Part shown: positions 14,302 through 20,470 of the stretch, in pieces | Layout of the letters: every line of letters begins with the position of its first letter | Numbering within the stretch: the first letter of the stretch is position 1 | Source: Candidatus Woesearchaeota archaeon | Lineage (GTDB): Archaea > Nanobdellota > Nanobdellia > Woesearchaeales > GCA-2686295 | Length of the DNA: 22,810 nt | Assembly: GCA_002686295.1 (NCBI GenBank) | Contig: NZBB01000040.1 | Coordinates: 1-22,810 of the forward strand | Direction: 5' to 3' | Program-made: the position numbers and the translations under genes | The notes under the pieces: model-generated | The model's database searches: none | Seen by the model: the letters and a program-made list of their open reading frames with translations, nothing else | What the model was told of the DNA's origin: nothing

Positions 14302-15582
14302 CTATAATTTAAGTTTTTTAATAAGAGAAGTTATAGACATTAATTTTTCTTTTCCACTATTCATATCTTTAAGTTTAACCTTATTTTTTGAAAGTTCTTT
14401 CTGACCAACAAATACTACGTATGGAATGTTAAAACTGTTTGCAAAGTCAAGATTTTTACTTATTCCTCTACCAACAAGATCTAAGTCCGTCTTTATACCT
14501 TCATCTCTCAGTCTCTGAGCAATTTTAAAGCTTTCTTTAGGAGTCTTTATAGGTATAACATAGCATTCAACAACTGTTTTCTTTTTATCTTTTGAAGATT
14601 TTAATATATCTGTAATTAACTCCAGACCAAATGATATTCCTGTTGCAGGATATTCTTTCTTCCCAAGGAGTTCTCCAATCATATCATCATATCTTCCACC
14701 ACCTGCAATAGCTGATTTAATATTTGATTTTTTCATGAAAACCTCAAAGACAGACCCTGTGTAATATGATAGTCCTCTAGCAAGAGAAGGATCAAAGTCA
14801 ACTTTTACTTTCAAAGTTTTCAGATAACCCAGCATCTCTTCAATCTCTTCTAAACCTTCTTTTCCAAACCCTTTTTTTAAGAATAATTTCAGATTATTCA
14901 TGTTTTCTTTATTAGAACCTTGTTTTTGAATCATACCAAAGATTTTTGCAATCACATCATCACGAATGTTTTTCTGCTTTAATTCCTTTATAACTTCATT
15001 TTTTCCCTGTTTCTCAAGCTTATCAATTGAAAGAATTGTACTAACCCATTTTTTCTCAGGAACACCTGCAAAACTCATTATTCCGTCTAAGATCTTTCTA
15101 TTATTCAGTTTAATTATAACATCAAGACCAAGTTTTTCAAATACCTTTGAAGCAATAACAATTAGTTCTGCATCAGACATCATATTCCTTGTTCCAACAA
15201 CATCGACATCGCACTGCCAGAACTCACGATATCTGCCTAGCTTTATAGGTCCGTCTCTATAGACTCTTCCAATCTGATATCGTTTAAAAGGCAACTTAAT
15301 ATTAGGATTCATGCCGACAAATCTCGAGAAAGGAACGGTTAAATCATAACGAAGACAAATATCTCTTCCACCTTGGTCTTTTAACCTAAAAGTTTCCTTT
15401 AGAATCTCTGTTCCACCAGCATATTTTGAAGATAAAACATCATATCTTTCTATGATAGGTGTTTCCAAAGGATTAAATCCAAACTCTTCAAATGTTTTTT
15501 TCAGTATATCAACTACTTTTTGTCTAATAATCTTCTCTTCAGGAGGAAAATCCCTTACTCCGCGAGCATTCATTAATTTCAT
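14302..15582 (-). CDS. hisS: Histidyl-tRNA synthetase
   Basis: HisRS charges tRNA-His. The 426-residue class II enzyme shows motif 1 around TPIIERYDVL (41-50), the conserved LRYDLTVPFSRFV (77-89), motif 2 in KRYQIGRVYRDGPIKLGRYREFWQCD (100-125), the histidine-specific LARGLSYYTGSVFEV (267-281) and AIAGGGRYDDMIGELLG (291-307), and motif 3 in PATGISFGLELI (312-323). The C-terminal anticodon-binding domain runs from about 340. A GGTGA ribosome binding site lies 6 bases before the ATG, and a TATA-like box (complement of 15609-15616) predicts its own start, so it need not depend on the tRNA promoter. Its substrate tRNA is encoded 84 bases upstream on the same strand. Confidence 0.97.
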   Translation of the reverse strand: MKLMNARGVRDFPPEEKIIRQKVVDILKKTFEEFGFNPLETPIIERYDVLSSKYAGGTEILKETFRLKDQGGRDICLRYDLTVPFSRFVGMNPNIKLPFKRYQIGRVYRDGPIKLGRYREFWQCDVDVVGTRNMMSDAELIVIASKVFEKLGLDVIIKLNNRKILDGIMSFAGVPEKKWVSTILSIDKLEKQGKNEVIKELKQKNIRDDVIAKIFGMIQKQGSNKENMNNLKLFLKKGFGKEGLEEIEEMLGYLKTLKVKVDFDPSLARGLSYYTGSVFEVFMKKSNIKSAIAGGGRYDDMIGELLGKKEYPATGISFGLELITDILKSSKDKKKTVVECYVIPIKTPKESFKIAQRLRDEGIKTDLDLVGRGISKNLDFANSFNIPYVVFVGQKELSKNKVKLKDMNSGKEKLMSITSLIKKLKL

Positions 15583-15666
15583 CTTTTATCACCTATTTGA
15601 TTTCTGTTTTATATAATTTTTTGTTTAGAAAAAATAGAAAAAAATTTTGAAATATAGAATTAAAAG

Positions 15667-15738
15667 GGCCGATGGCGGGAATCGAACCCGCTGCCGGAGA
15701 TCCACAGTCTCCAATGTTACCATTACACCACATCAGCC
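15667..15738 (-). tRNA. tRNA-His, anticodon GUG
   Basis: The minus strand folds into a full cloverleaf. The acceptor stem pairs GCTGATG with CATCGGC, with an extra encoded 5' G (G-1, base 15738) facing the discriminator C73 (15667), the classical identity mark of tRNA-His. The D arm contains TAATGGTAA. The anticodon arm is GGAGA-CTGTGGA-TCTCC, giving anticodon GTG. The T arm is GCGGG-TTCGATT-CCCGC. After C73 the sequence reads CCTTTT, so CCA is not encoded and must be added. An AT-rich box (complement of about 15766-15777) is a likely promoter. It sits directly upstream of hisS. Confidence 0.97.
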
Positions 15739-15815
15739 ATTCTTTTGATTTGGAAACTACTACTATTTTTAATATTTTCTTTCTGAAGAGAGTTTTTAAA
15801 CTATTTAGAACTTGT

Positions 15816-15893
15816 TTAGCCGTGATGAATACAATCACAAACGTTTCCATTTTTTGAGCTTGCTTTTCCAAACAAACAATCAACCCTTTTCAT
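15816..15893 (-). CDS. Possible 25-residue Cys/His microprotein or leader peptide
   Basis: This minus-strand ATG frame is 25 codons long. It starts MKRVDCLFGK and ends GNVCDCIHHG, so three cysteines (6, 19, 21) and two histidines (23, 24) occur in 25 residues. That composition is unlike the Lys/Asn/Ile-rich chance ORFs of this genome and could bind a metal. A TATA-like box (complement of about 15924-15933) is centred about 35 bases upstream, giving a leader of roughly 9 bases. Two consecutive His codons lie just before the stop, 78 bases upstream of tRNA-His and about 230 bases upstream of hisS. A metal-binding microprotein and a His-sensing leader are both possible, and so is chance; no homologue is known to me. 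Confidence 0.35.
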   Translation of the reverse strand: MKRVDCLFGKASSKNGNVCDCIHHG

Positions 15894-15898
15894 TTTAA

Positions 15899-15920
15899 TT
15901 TATATTTATATTTATATTTA
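15899..15920. repeat. TTTATA hexamer tandem repeat
   Basis: TTTATA repeats 3.7 times in the gap between the RsbW-like ATPase stop and the possible microprotein. On the minus strand it reads TATAAA-like and may add to the promoter there. Confidence 0.8.
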
Positions 15921-15924
15921 ATAA

Positions 15925-16524
15925 TTATTTATAAGTTTTTCCTTTGTTATTTTTGTTCTTTATCATGCGAACTATTAATCCATTTTGTGTTGATTTTAAG
16001 TATTGAACTTCATCAACATATGTATGCATAAAAGATGTTCCTGTTCCATTGTTTGTAATAGGCTTTTCTATGCCTGAGAACTCATAGAAATCTATGAATT
16101 TCTCTTTGAAAGCACCCTCTCTATGTCTTAATATGAACGGTATGAAATTTGAATCCAGTTCTCCTCCTTCATCTCTAACTAAAATATCGAATTTTTTTGA
16201 ACCTGTTTTATATGCTATCTCTATTTGCTTTTTAACATTTTTTTTATTTCCATGTTGAAAAGCATTCAGAACAGCCTCATATAAAGCTGTAAAAATACTG
16301 GGCGGATAACCTTGATTTTCTGCTTCTTTAGCTATTGGTTCAATATTATCTCTTATTTCACTGTAATCTCCTTTTTCAAGATTAATTAATTTCTTTTTGT
16401 AATTATCTGATATTGTGTATGATTCTAAATTAAAATCTGAAAGAGTTATTTTCTCTTCTTTATTCACTACTTTTCTTACTATTGATTCAAGATTATCAAG
16501 GTTTAATACATCTTTTTGATTCAT
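15925..16524 (-). CDS. RsbW-like GHKL ATP-binding protein
   Basis: The 199-residue protein has a GHKL (Bergerat) ATPase fold in its second half. The N box is EAVLNAFQHGNKKN (83-96; Glu83, Asn87, His91), the G1 box is VRDEGGELD (116-124; Asp118) and the G2 box is NNGTGTSFMH (158-167). This arrangement, with a short lid and no histidine-phosphorylation domain, is that of the anti-sigma kinases RsbW/SpoIIAB and stand-alone HATPase_c_2 proteins. The first 55 residues are a poorly conserved helical extension. In bacteria such proteins act by phosphorylating an anti-sigma antagonist; archaea lack sigma factors, so the partner here is unknown. No STAS-domain or PP2C phosphatase gene is nearby. A 16-base perfect palindrome covers its TATA box. 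The fold call is firm, the role is not. Confidence 0.82.
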   Translation of the reverse strand: MNQKDVLNLDNLESIVRKVVNKEEKITLSDFNLESYTISDNYKKKLINLEKGDYSEIRDNIEPIAKEAENQGYPPSIFTALYEAVLNAFQHGNKKNVKKQIEIAYKTGSKKFDILVRDEGGELDSNFIPFILRHREGAFKEKFIDFYEFSGIEKPITNNGTGTSFMHTYVDEVQYLKSTQNGLIVRMIKNKNNKGKTYK

Positions 16525-16554
16525 TTTCCTTTTAATGTATAATATTTTAATATC

Positions 16555-16570
16555 AAACTTTATAAAGTTT
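16555..16570. promoter_or_regulatory. Perfect 16-base palindrome over the TATA box of the RsbW-like gene
   Basis: AAACTTTATAAAGTTT is its own reverse complement. It lies 31-46 bases before the RsbW-like ATG, at TATA-box distance with a leader of about 13 bases. A dimeric repressor bound here would block TBP. A plain TATA box is itself partly palindromic, so chance cannot be excluded. Confidence 0.4.
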
Positions 16571-16605
16571 TCGCTACTAGATAGTAATAATAAACTATTT
16601 AGTTA

Positions 16606-16617
16606 AATTTATAAAAC
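16606..16617 (+). promoter_or_regulatory. TATA box upstream of the eL15 leader
   Basis: AAATTTATAAAA is centred near 16611, predicting transcription from about 16637. That gives eL15 a leader of about 80 bases, in contrast to the leaderless starts common in this window, and places the first ATG of the transcript at 16644. Confidence 0.5.
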
Positions 16618-16643
16618 AAAACTTTTTCCAACAAATAAAAGAA

Positions 16644-16721
16644 ATGTGGGCGATGACTTGCCTGAATCTTTTAACCTTTAAAAAAAGTGAAATAAAGAGA
16701 ATAACGGAGGTCAAAAAATGA
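16644..16721 (+). CDS. Possible 25-codon leader ORF overlapping eL15
   Basis: An ATG at 16644, about 7 bases after the predicted transcription start, opens a 25-codon frame beginning MWAMTCLNLLTFKK. It ends in a TGA that overlaps the eL15 ATG (ATGA, 16718-16721). It also contains the eL15 Shine-Dalgarno sequence (16706-16710). Translation of the leader would end exactly at the eL15 start, a layout that can couple the two. It may control eL15 synthesis, or be a chance frame; no family match is known to me. Confidence 0.35.
   Translation: MWAMTCLNLLTFKKSEIKRITEVKK
16706..16710 (+). promoter_or_regulatory. Shine-Dalgarno of eL15
   Basis: GGAGG lies 7 bases before the eL15 ATG at 16718 and fixes that start. 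Confidence 0.8.
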
Positions 16722-17230
16722 GTTTATACAAGTACATAAGAGCTGCATGGAAAAAACCAAAAGCAACCCTTAAAGAGATTAACAAAAAAAGAGTTTATTC
16801 TTGGAGGAGAGAGCCTTCAACCATAAGAATTAATAGACCTACAAGACTTGATAGAGCAAGATCTCTAGGCTATAAAGCAAAACAAGGATTTATAATTGTC
16901 AGGCAGAGAGTTAAGAGAGGAGGAAGACAGAGAGAAAAATTCAAAGCAGGCAGAAGACCAAAACATATGCGTAGAAAAAAGATAGTTAATAAAAACTACC
17001 AACAGATAGCTGAAGAAAGAACCAATAGAAAATTTGTTAATTGTGAAGTTTTGAACAGCTACAACGTTGGAAAAGACGGAGAATACTATTGGTACGAAGT
17101 TATCCTAGTAGACACATTCCATCCTCAAATACTAAGTAATGAGAAACTGCACAATTTAGCTTTTAAAAGAGGACGAACCTATAGAGGCTTAACAAGCGCA
17201 GGAAGAAAATCCAGAGGACTAAGAAAATAA
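16718..17230 (+). CDS. rpl15e: Ribosomal protein eL15
   Basis: eL15 is a basic large-subunit protein buried in 23S rRNA near the tunnel. The 170-residue sequence matches throughout: MSLYKYIRAAWKKP (1-14), RPTRLDRARSLGYKAKQGFI (40-59), RVKRGGRQREKFKAGRRPKH (64-83), NRKFVNCEVLNSYNVGKDG (103-121) and the C-terminal HPQILS...RGRTYRGLTSAGRKSRGL. It is somewhat shorter than the usual 190 or so, mostly in internal loops. It stands alone on the plus strand, between the RsbW-like gene (divergent) and DUF655 (convergent). An 80-base leader with a possible 25-codon ORF precedes it. Confidence 0.97.
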   Translation: MSLYKYIRAAWKKPKATLKEINKKRVYSWRREPSTIRINRPTRLDRARSLGYKAKQGFIIVRQRVKRGGRQREKFKAGRRPKHMRRKKIVNKNYQQIAEERTNRKFVNCEVLNSYNVGKDGEYYWYEVILVDTFHPQILSNEKLHNLAFKRGRTYRGLTSAGRKSRGLRK

Positions 17231-17292
17231 GCGACATTCTAGATGTTATTGGAAAATTTTTAGTTTAGTCGTCTTAGAAAATAATTTAACGT

Positions 17293-17850
17293 TTATTTAT
17301 CAACAAACAAAAGATGTTTTTCACCACCAGATAATTCTTGAATAATTCTTTTTTGTATTATTTTTTCCGGGTCAGGCATTAATTTAACTCTTTTCTTAAT
17401 ATCTGCAAAACTCTTAAAAGGGTCTTCTTGTCTTTTTTCAACTATCTCCCACATGTGTTTTTTACCAACACCTGGCAAAAGTTCAATTACATGCATTCTG
17501 GTGCTTAATGGCTGAGCCTTGTTGAAAAACTCAACAAATCTTTTTTCATGAGAATGAATCATGTCTTTAGTTATCAGCTCTATCTCGGCTTTCGCCGTCT
17601 GAGTTAATTTATTATAATATATCTTACCGTTTATATGGTGAATCTTATCTCTTTTTTCATCTCCAATATATACTTCTTCAAGTGGCTGTAAAAAAACCCC
17701 TTTTTTTGGCACCAATTCCAATATAGTAAAATTCTCTTTGCCTAAAGCCTGAACTATAGGAGTTTTCATATGACTGGGTCTTTTATCGAAAAGATAGCCA
17801 TTTGGCAAGAAATCTAACACTATTGCTTCTTCTTCTTTTTTTCGATACAT
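17293..17850 (-). CDS. DUF655 family protein with helix-hairpin-helix
   Basis: The 185-residue protein belongs to the archaeal DUF655 family. The N-terminal half is a small beta-barrel-like region beginning MYRKKEEEAIVLDFLPNGY (1-19) and containing RPSHMKTPIVQALG. The second half has a helix-hairpin-helix motif LLPGVGKKHMWEIVEKR (about 124-140), a nucleic-acid-binding element. RNA binding in ribosome or tRNA metabolism is the usual suggestion, inferred from the steady linkage with eL21 and RpoF. I chose the ATG at 17850 over an in-frame TTG at 17877: GGGGG lies 6-7 bases before the ATG, and a TATA box (complement of 17881-17889) predicts transcription from about 17860. In many archaea the next gene is the rRNA dimethylase KsgA; here eL15 follows on the opposite strand. 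Confidence 0.9.
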   Translation of the reverse strand: MYRKKEEEAIVLDFLPNGYLFDKRPSHMKTPIVQALGKENFTILELVPKKGVFLQPLEEVYIGDEKRDKIHHINGKIYYNKLTQTAKAEIELITKDMIHSHEKRFVEFFNKAQPLSTRMHVIELLPGVGKKHMWEIVEKRQEDPFKSFADIKKRVKLMPDPEKIIQKRIIQELSGGEKHLLFVDK

Positions 17851-17903
17851 TTTGAACCCCCATGTATAAACTACCAACAGGATTTATAAACTTTTTGAAT
17901 TTC

Positions 17904-18251
17904 TTATTTGTTGTACTCTTTAACTACCTTCATAATAGTTGTCATTTCATCTTTGCTTAAAGACAAGGTATAACCTTGAAGAATTATTTTTAATTCAGCA
18001 ACCGAAGAAGGCATCAAATCAATTATTTTATTTATAAAAATATCTTTTAAACGAGCAATATTCAATTTTTTTAATTTCTCAACTAATTCAAGTGCATCTT
18101 TTTTAGATAATTTAGCGAATTCATTAAGATACTCTTCTGTTTTTCCACCCCTAAAAGTCAATTCTCCATCCCTTTTTTTTATTCTAGCCAACTCATACTT
18201 TAGTTCAACAATGTTAGTAGGGTTTTTTTCTATTACTTCTGGTTTTGACAT
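17904..18251 (-). CDS. rpoF: RNA polymerase subunit F (Rpb4 homologue)
   Basis: RpoF pairs with RpoE to form the stalk of archaeal RNA polymerase, which helps open promoters and bind the emerging transcript. The 115-residue protein has the family pattern: N-terminal strand-helix with NIVELKYELARIKKRDGEL (13-31), LNEFAKLSKKDALELVEKLKKL (42-63) and the C-terminal HRDC-like helices DIFINKIIDLMPSSVAELKIIL (70-91) with the conserved DLMP. The ATG begins directly after the eL21 stop with no gap, so the two are one operon. DUF655 follows 53 bases on with its own TATA box. Confidence 0.93.
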   Translation of the reverse strand: MSKPEVIEKNPTNIVELKYELARIKKRDGELTFRGGKTEEYLNEFAKLSKKDALELVEKLKKLNIARLKDIFINKIIDLMPSSVAELKIILQGYTLSLSKDEMTTIMKVVKEYNK

Positions 18252-18545
18252 TTAATCCACCTTCTTAAGATGCACTGGGTGCACTATAACTGTTTTTTTT
18301 TTGTTTAAATCTTTTATGTTAACAAGATAGCAATCTCCTTGTTTGCCTGCTACCTTGCCTGTTTTTCCATGAAAACGAAGAAAATATTGTCCTTTTGAAT
18401 ATGTAGAATCTGCTTTCAAAGCAACTCTCTCTCCTTTATTGAAACTTTGCAAAAAAGATCTTATTCTTATCCTGCTTTTTTCACTAATAGACTTCTTGAG
18501 CTTATGTCTGCTCTTTCGAATCTTACTTCCGACTCTTTTGACCAT
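18252..18545 (-). CDS. rpl21e: Ribosomal protein eL21
   Basis: eL21 is a large-subunit protein of archaea and eukaryotes. The 97-residue sequence has the typical basic N-terminus MVKRVGSKIRKSRHKL (1-16), followed by FNKGERVALKADSTYSKGQ (38-56), FHGKTGKVAGKQGDCYLVNI (60-79) and KTVIVHPVHLKKV (84-96). An in-frame start 17 codons upstream exists, but the TATA box TTTATAAATA (complement of 18566-18575) sits exactly 26 bases before the ATG at 18545, so this ATG is the real start and the mRNA is leaderless. First gene of the conserved archaeal eL21-RpoF-DUF655 group. Confidence 0.95.
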   Translation of the reverse strand: MVKRVGSKIRKSRHKLKKSISEKSRIRIRSFLQSFNKGERVALKADSTYSKGQYFLRFHGKTGKVAGKQGDCYLVNIKDLNKKKTVIVHPVHLKKVD

Positions 18546-18565
18546 TATGTCAAGAAAAAATAATT

Positions 18566-18575
18566 TATTTATAAA
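18566..18575 (-). promoter_or_regulatory. TATA box of the eL21 operon
   Basis: TTTATAAATA on the minus strand, centred about 26 bases before the eL21 ATG. It lies inside a longer reading frame for eL21 and so decides the start codon. Confidence 0.65.
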
Positions 18576-18617
18576 ACTTTCCAAAGTGCTCGACATAGAA
18601 AATGTAAGCAGAATTAA

Positions 18618-19370
18618 TTATTCTTTTTTCTCAGGCTCTTTTTTCTCTTCGCCTTTAACTTCAGCCCTTTCTTCTGTTTCAACAGGCAATAATTTGTTTA
18701 TAGTATCATCATGAATATTTGCTTCGTGCAACTTAGCAACAATTTCATTCCTTGGCTTTCCTTTCATGCTATCAATAATGCTTTTTGCTTCTGCTTCTTC
18801 TTTTGCATGTCTTTCAGCCATCTCTGCTTGTAATTGTTTTCTTTCTTCTTCCAATGCTTTCTTTTCTTCTTCAGACAATTCGGTTTTTCCAGAAGATATT
18901 TCTTTTTCAAACTTTCCTTCTGCAACTAAGTTCATCGTTTCAGAAGCTTTTGCACCTTCAACTTTAACACCCATAGAATTACATGTACCTATAATTTCTT
19001 TTACTTTACTTTTCATATCCTTTCCTAATAAATTGTCTTCTTTCATCTTGGCTATTTTTATTATCTGCGGAATAACTAAATCAGCCACAAACTCTTCCTG
19101 AGGTCTTCCCGAGCCTTTCTTTATTCCTGCTTCTTTTAATATAAGAGCTGAAGCAGGCGGAGTACCTACTGTTATTGAGAATTCTTTTGTTTCAGAATTA
19201 ACCTCTACAGTCACAGGTACTTGCATTCCTTTAAAGGATTCAGTTTTCTTGTTAATTTCTGAAACTACCTCTCCAATATTCACTCCTAAAGGTCCTAAAG
19301 CAGGCCCAAGAGGTGGAGCAGCAGTTGCTTTTCCTCCTTCAATAAGTGATTCTATTGACTGTGTACTCAT
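18618..19370 (-). CDS. rpl11: Ribosomal protein uL11 with 90-residue C-terminal extension
   Basis: uL11 forms the base of the ribosomal stalk and contacts the GTPase centre rRNA. Residues 1-160 match archaeal uL11: LIEGGKATAAPPLGPALGPLGVN (9-31), the PPASALIL segment (71-78), AGIKKGSGRP (81-90) and the rRNA-binding IIGTCNSMGVKVEG (126-139). Archaeal uL11 is usually about 160 residues; here residues 161-250 are extra. The extension begins with a Glu/Lys-rich helix (164-195). A shorter, less biased helical segment follows (SIIDSMKGKPRNEIVAKLHE, 197-216, then HDDTINKLL), and then an acidic/Lys tail. A TATA box (complement of 19391-19400) sits 26 bases before the ATG, so it is leaderless. The usual downstream uL1-uL10-stalk genes are not here; eL21 follows. 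Confidence 0.95.
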   Translation of the reverse strand: MSTQSIESLIEGGKATAAPPLGPALGPLGVNIGEVVSEINKKTESFKGMQVPVTVEVNSETKEFSITVGTPPASALILKEAGIKKGSGRPQEEFVADLVIPQIIKIAKMKEDNLLGKDMKSKVKEIIGTCNSMGVKVEGAKASETMNLVAEGKFEKEISSGKTELSEEEKKALEEERKQLQAEMAERHAKEEAEAKSIIDSMKGKPRNEIVAKLHEANIHDDTINKLLPVETEERAEVKGEEKKEPEKKE

Positions 19371-19390
19371 GGTCGAAAGAAAAAAACAGT

Positions 19391-19400
19391 AATTTATAAA
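19391..19400 (-). promoter_or_regulatory. TATA box of uL11
   Basis: AATTTATAAA region read on the minus strand, centred about 26 bases before the uL11 ATG. The existence of its own promoter fits the separation of uL11 from Spt5 by the DoxX gene. Confidence 0.6.
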
Positions 19401-19471
19401 TATTGCTATTAAAAAAATTTATAAAAGATAAAAACTAATTTTTATGAATAACGATTTTTGAGGTGTAAATT

Positions 19472-19882
19472 ATGTGTTGGAAATGGTTTGAAAAAAACAA
19501 AGATTTGGCTTCTTTGCCATTAAGAATAGTATTGGCAGCAGTATTCATAGTTCATGGCCATGCAAAGCTTTTTGGTGGCTTAGAAGGAACTGCTAGTTTC
19601 TTTTCAAGTATTGGTTTGCCTTTAGCAGGAATCTTAGCATTCATAGTTGCTGTTGGAGAGTTTTTTGGTGGAATAGCCCTATTAATAGGATTCCTAACAA
19701 GATATTTTGCTACTTTTCTTAGCATAGTAACAATATTTGCTATATTGCTTGTTCACTTAAGTGGAGGCTATGAATTAGCATTACTTGCCCTTGGAGGAAG
19801 TATTTCATTAATATTTCTTGGAGCAGGAAGACTGTCTATTGATGAAAAATGTACAAATTGGTGCAAAAAGAAAAAAAAATAA
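19472..19882 (+). CDS. DoxX family membrane protein
   Basis: This 136-residue protein has the four-span DoxX layout: hydrophobic segments at about 14-33, 47-72, 78-98 and 100-118, with the family hallmarks LRIVLAAVFIVHGHAKLFGG (17-36) and VAVGEFFGGIALLIGF (59-74). A cytoplasmic tail has CTNWC (127-131) and ends in five lysines, so a possible metal or redox cysteine pair is present. DoxX proteins occur in quinone-linked thiosulfate oxidation and in oxidative stress complexes; the function of short stand-alone members is not established. GAGGTG lies 6 bases before the ATG, and a TATA box at about 19418-19426 gives a leader of some 24 bases. It sits on the opposite strand between Spt5 and uL11, which are normally adjacent, so it looks inserted. 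Confidence 0.9.
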   Translation: MCWKWFEKNKDLASLPLRIVLAAVFIVHGHAKLFGGLEGTASFFSSIGLPLAGILAFIVAVGEFFGGIALLIGFLTRYFATFLSIVTIFAILLVHLSGGYELALLALGGSISLIFLGAGRLSIDEKCTNWCKKKKK

Positions 19883-19896
19883 TTTTTTATTTTTTT
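19883..19896 (+). terminator. T-rich terminator after DoxX
   Basis: Thirteen T in 14 bases directly after the DoxX stop codon, a typical archaeal U-tract. It lies between the convergent 3' ends of DoxX and Spt5. Confidence 0.6.
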
Positions 19897-19927
19897 ACTA
19901 AATTAACAACCTAAAATATTAGAAAAG

Positions 19928-20467
19928 TTATTCTTCATCACGCCTAATAACTTTTACAGAATCTATCTTAACAGTCATAGGTATTGGAACTGCTGCTTCC
20001 AATAATTCTACAACTATCTCTCCTTTCTGCTTGTCAACCCTAGTTATTTTACATTTCTCTCTTTTAAAAGGACCAGATATTATTTCTGCAATGTCATTCT
20101 TTTGAATGTTTATATCTTTCTTTACTTGCTCAAGCATATGTTCTATCTCTTTATAATCAACTTCACTACTCAATAATCCTCTTGAATATGGAATTCCATA
20201 AGCTGCCTGCTCTGCATCTATTTTGTTTTCTGCTTCAACAAATATGTATCCTCTCATACCATGAGGTCTTATAACTGAAAAAACATTTAATTTTTTTCTT
20301 TCAGCATTACTAATCAAAAAATCCATTACTTGATCTTCTCTGTTTGCTGTTGTTCTTACTGCAAATATTTTTGCTTCAGGTCTATCTTTTTTAGATTCTA
20401 CTTTAACAACCACTTCTTTCTTTTCAACCTTTTTCTCAGCTCCTTTAATTTTTATGTCTATACCCAT
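19928..20467 (-). CDS. spt5: Transcription elongation factor Spt5 (NusG homologue)
   Basis: Spt5 binds the RNA polymerase clamp and keeps elongation processive; with its KOW domain it can link to the ribosome. Residues 33-105 form the NGN domain (KIFAVRTTANREDQVMDFL, then RPHGMRGYIFVEAEN and AAYGIPYSRGLLS), and the KOW domain covers about 121-175 with KNDIAEIISGPFKREKCKI and GEIVVELLEAAVPIPMTV. The first 30 residues are an extra Lys/Glu/Val-rich segment not found in the shorter archaeal proteins. The gene follows secE with a 3-base gap in the conserved FtsZ-SecE-Spt5 order. uL11, the usual next gene, is separated by DoxX on the other strand. Confidence 0.95.
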   Translation of the reverse strand: MGIDIKIKGAEKKVEKKEVVVKVESKKDRPEAKIFAVRTTANREDQVMDFLISNAERKKLNVFSVIRPHGMRGYIFVEAENKIDAEQAAYGIPYSRGLLSSEVDYKEIEHMLEQVKKDINIQKNDIAEIISGPFKREKCKITRVDKQKGEIVVELLEAAVPIPMTVKIDSVKVIRRDEE

Positions 20468-20470
20468 TTT

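Noticed and set aside
15822..15828. GTGATGA on the plus strand matching box C
   Set aside because: No CTGA box follows at a usable distance, and the sequence lies inside the possible microprotein on the other strand.
15593..15883. 96-codon minus-strand reading frame
   Set aside because: It runs straight through the tRNA-His gene and has no family features; the tRNA is certain, so this frame is spurious.
15899..15920. TTTATA repeat as a possible CRISPR or mobile-element end
   Set aside because: It is a short hexamer run without spacers, target duplications or inverted ends; it is a simple AT repeat.
16646..16670. GATGA and CTGA elements in the eL15 leader that resemble C and D boxes of a guide RNA
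   Set aside because: The boxes are only 5 bases apart, with no room for a guide, and the flanks do not pair; a K-loop-like motif cannot be excluded but is not supported.
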